A model generated the notes under the pieces. It saw only the letters and a list, made by a program, of their open reading frames with translations. It made no database searches and had not been told where the DNA came from. From Planctomycetota bacterium (GTDB taxonomy: Bacteria > Planctomycetota > UBA8742 > SKZP01), in assembly GCA_007127275.1 (NCBI GenBank), contig SKZP01000275.1, positions 1 through 7,756 on the forward strand: a stretch of 7,756 nucleotides of DNA. The letters are read 5' to 3'. The position numbers were made by a program, and so were the translations under genes. This document shows, piece by piece, positions 6,101 to 7,756 of this stretch. How positions within the stretch are numbered: position 1 is the first letter of the stretch; each line of letters begins with the position of its first letter.

Positions 6101-7756
6101 CTCCAGCGGTTGATGCCCGGCGAAGACCCCGAACGGTGGCGCCTGAGCAGCCACACCCCGGTGCACTTCATGCCTGATCGAGAGGAGCCCGGTGCGCTCT
6201 TCGTCTTTCAGCAGGAGGCGGACCGACGCGAGGACGAACTCAACCGTATCTTTTTTACCACCAATCTTGACGGCAGCGGCGAGGTCTCCTCCTTCACGGT
6301 GCCGGAGGTCGTCAGCCGTTTGCGCGAAGTGGCCACCGCCGACTTCACCGGCAACGGCCTTCAGGATGTCGTCATTGCCATCGCCGGCACACGCGGCCTC
6401 GAATCCCGCATTTGCCGCGTCTTCGCCGTGTTTCAAGACGAGCCGGGACGTTTCGGCGACGTGCTCCCCGTGACCCGCTTCTTCAACAGCGAAATCCGCG
6501 GCCTTTTCGCCGAGGACTTGAGCGGGGACGGACACCCCGAGGTGCTGATCTCTGCCGGGATGTGGGCAAAGCTAAGCCTCGAGGTCTTCGAGTACCTTCC
6601 CTCGGCGCACCACTTCGCCCCGATGTACGAGCAGCGCGTCGGCGACGGCAACCCGATGCTGATCGACGACCCCGGCAGCGAGCGGCCGCTGATCGCCATT
6701 TCCTCACCGTTGCAGTTCTCGATCTCGTTCCACTTCGAGATGCTCGGCCAGCCGATCGAGAGCGAGGACATCATGCTGTTTCGCTACACCGACGGAACGC
6801 TCGAGCGGCTCGACCATCCCGTACGCGACACGCCGATGCGGGACAACTCGGTGCGCCTACACGGCCGGTTGCTCGAGGGAGACGACGGGGAACGAGTGCT
6901 CGTCGCCTCGGGCAACTCTCCGTTGCGCTACGTGATGTGCTTTCATCACTACGACGGCTCGATGCTCGAACCTGACGAATTGCGCACCACGCTCGTGGCC
7001 ACGCATCGAGGGCTTCACTCGCGCGCCGACAACCGAATCCCCGGCTACATCACCATGCAAGGGCGTGGCAGCTACCGCACCTTGCGCGACGAGGATCTCG
7101 CCACGATTGTGGACCGCCCCGTGCCGATCGACCCGCCGCATCGCGACGAAGCGGCGATTGTGGCGATCGTGCGCATCCTGCTCGCCTCGGAATTGCACGA
7201 CGAGGCCGTTCGCGTCATCCGTGAAGTGCGCGCCGAGGAGAGCCGCCGAGAAGTGCTCGACGCGCTCGTAAAACTGGAGATGCTCGCGCTGCTCGACGCG
7301 CAGCGCTACGACGACGTCGTCGAGGTCGTCAGCGACCTGACGCCGTCGCGCAGCCTCGTGGGCGACGTGTTGTTCGTCACCCGCAGCCTCGCCGAGGTCG
7401 GCCGTTTCCGCGACGCGTATGAATTGCTCGCCCCGTGGGCGGTCAGCACCGAGCGCACGGCGCGGCAGCGCGAAATGATCGACTGGCAACGCAATGCCTG
7501 GCGCAACCTCGCCGAGCTCTACGAGCAGGCCCCCACGGACGAAGTTCGCGGCTACGATGTTTTTCGCGGCGAGGCCGAGGAGGCGCAGCCGCTGGCCGAC
7601 TACGTGCTCGCCAACAGCCCGCACGCCATGCGCGTCATTCCCGACGAGCGCCCCGTGACGCATTGGTACGTCACAGGTCCCGAGCGAACCTGGATCGGCC
7701 AGCGCAGAACCGAAAGCCTCGATGAGTTGAACCCGCGCCGCCTGCGCCCCGCCGCG
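3143..7756 (+). CDS. Transmembrane receptor-like Ser/Thr protein kinase with FG-GAP-like and TPR-like modules, 3'-truncated
   Basis: One frame with no stop over 1538 codons, open at the right edge. An in-frame stop at 3077-3079 makes ATG 3143 the only good start; no Shine-Dalgarno sequence is visible. Residues 1-259: Pro/Ser/Arg-rich, probably disordered. Residues 260-600: Hanks-type kinase, complete: GRGGMG 267-272, VAMK with Lys289, helix-C Glu306, HRDLKPDN with Asp392 and Asn397, DWG 410-412 in place of DFG, SPE 481-483, DIFALGVILYE, and the KDPRKRY end motif. The activation segment (410-483) is unusually long and basic. Residues 614-634: one membrane helix (TIAAAVLLLAFSAVFVF). About 635-930: helical, coiled-coil/TPR-like. 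About 935-1255: FG-GAP-like repeats. About 1330-1465: TPR-like helices. The rest is unassigned. The kinase should face the cytoplasm and the C-terminal half the periplasm, sensing an unknown signal. Kinase activity is a confident call; the ligand and substrates are unknown. Confidence 0.93.
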   Translation, partial: MTQPPNSSSEHTLPAHQGEQSPSRDQPRPGARPVPPRAPVPKRKAPRPTSEAALKPHKDEKAPTGGDSAAPAQSPSSDLHPSGSQSTKEPAHSDEAAAPFEPTIRRSSRDPGRSGAGTRSGEHAQASPSPSSNVPGEPDPTSRRTGHSGAERSSGGESSDDIASSTTRDAPPLTLPRGARRSKGRANASHASLGDSPTPPPPTTHVERQRDDAPPTLQGRATVADQLGIGAEAAVHLPSQRRVAASPSAGAPQSVSGGRYEVHDEIGRGGMGAVLAAKDRDLGREVAMKVNLDASDPETLVRFTREAQISGQLEHPNITPVHELGLDPEGRVFFTMKLVRGDSLTKKLNDLKKDVVAGKGEQRFPLVKRLQIFTKMCEALAYAHSRGVIHRDLKPDNIMVGEFGEVHVMDWGLARLIGEEEDEASQKGGSERARGHKGRSSRRATAAATPKQSSLTLSDDGASGAYRTLEGDVMGTPNYMSPEQARGEIAALDARADIFALGVILYEMLTLCRAFDGTNVERTLKDVENARFLEPRKRIERDKRLSRAGLRVPRELEAIVLKAMAKDPRKRYRTATELAEDVDAYLHGRATSAADYSPIQLAYIWVRSNKLKTTIAAAVLLLAFSAVFVFEWARAAEREQQLAPYREDMQRAGEALESLEASLAEGLYEEALAAAEAFDGQHGRRLVGVSGAAVVNEHLPELVERAEAMPETVKETRREAIRGWIEAEIAALPEPAGELPAEALAGARETRRMFARYLEEPKLEDLPVSEFAYWQAQVAMEAGDPSLLAEAVADAFMLQPQSLAAGRTFLLQAADTLARCVNLEDGADPTLASLQFHMALSAFGDMHPRLRPEALLGLAQSLALMRPSAATPFDTDVETREMALRALLELIQLDGELRPEIREVLDSETERRIRQEARDLLFALRRTTATGPTIARSIDTNNDGIHDAVSRSGSEVTRFRRPVPPEEPGLEPHRWKAIREAPIEGILQRLMPGEDPERWRLSSHTPVHFMPDREEPGALFVFQQEADRREDELNRIFFTTNLDGSGEVSSFTVPEVVSRLREVATADFTGNGLQDVVIAIAGTRGLESRICRVFAVFQDEPGRFGDVLPVTRFFNSEIRGLFAEDLSGDGHPEVLISAGMWAKLSLEVFEYLPSAHHFAPMYEQRVGDGNPMLIDDPGSERPLIAISSPLQFSISFHFEMLGQPIESEDIMLFRYTDGTLERLDHPVRDTPMRDNSVRLHGRLLEGDDGERVLVASGNSPLRYVMCFHHYDGSMLEPDELRTTLVATHRGLHSRADNRIPGYITMQGRGSYRTLRDEDLATIVDRPVPIDPPHRDEAAIVAIVRILLASELHDEAVRVIREVRAEESRREVLDALVKLEMLALLDAQRYDDVVEVVSDLTPSRSLVGDVLFVTRSLAEVGRFRDAYELLAPWAVSTERTARQREMIDWQRNAWRNLAELYEQAPTDEVRGYDVFRGEAEEAQPLADYVLANSPHAMRVIPDERPVTHWYVTGPERTWIGQRRTESLDELNPRRLRPAA
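5957..6925 (+). other. FG-GAP/VCBS-like acidic repeat region in the kinase ectodomain
   Basis: Within the kinase C-terminal half, Asp/Gly-rich turns recur before short beta-strands: DTNNDGIHD (939-947), NLDGSGE (around 1043), DFTGNGLQDVVIAIAG (from 1067), DLSGDGHPEVLISAG (from 1125), DDPGSERPLIAISS (from 1175) and DDGERVLVASG (from 1247). The spacing of about 50-72 residues and the pattern DxxxDGxxDvvia match FG-GAP/VCBS blades, which form beta-propellers and often bind calcium in the acidic loops. Copies 1067 and 1125 are convincing and the others degenerate. The number of blades and the closure of the propeller are inferred. Confidence 0.6.

Noticed and set aside
5831..6535. Minus-strand frames at 5831-6535 and 6857-7663
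   Set aside because: Both lie opposite the FG-GAP-like and TPR-like parts of the kinase, have no motif of their own, and follow its codon phase.

Overview
The window is a high-GC bacterial chromosome segment with four genes, two of them cut by the window edges. The large Ser/Thr kinase has a DWG motif and a long sensor-like C-terminal half. With a tryptophan-rich repeat lipoprotein beside it and weak Shine-Dalgarno sequences, this suggests a planctomycete or another PVC-type bacterium. That is inference from gene style, and a myxobacterium-like host is not excluded. No RNA gene, insertion sequence, CRISPR array or origin was seen.

Layout. Positions 1-548 (+) hold the 3' part of a PlsC-type acyltransferase with an extra hydrophobic C-terminal helix. 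It converges on an EamA/DMT-family permease gene (601-1617, -). A 17-bp tandem duplication lies between them and includes the permease stop codon. Positions 1618-1919 are a divergent intergenic region with a perfect 9-bp-arm palindrome and a credible sigma70-type promoter reading toward the next gene. Positions 1920-2933 (+) encode a secreted lipoprotein built largely from tandem 29-residue units, each ending in Trp. A 209-bp gap follows, with a terminator-like hairpin and then a promoter-like element overlapped by an inverted repeat. From 3143 to the right edge (+) runs one uninterrupted reading frame of 1538 codons. It reads as a disordered N-terminus, a Ser/Thr kinase, one membrane helix, a helical region, FG-GAP-like repeats, TPR-like helices and an unassigned end. 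Its stop codon lies beyond the window.

How the genes may work together. The acyltransferase belongs to phospholipid (phosphatidic acid) synthesis or a related acylation, and the permease is a generic small-metabolite exporter or importer. Nothing ties these two to the rest. The lipoprotein and the kinase are codirectional neighbours. The lipoprotein is predicted to sit outside the cytoplasmic membrane, and so is the C-terminal half of the kinase. A sensor/partner relationship is possible but unproven, and the terminator- and promoter-like signals between them argue that they are separately transcribed. The most noteworthy items are the multi-module receptor-like kinase with its long activation segment, and the exact 29-residue periodicity of the lipoprotein.
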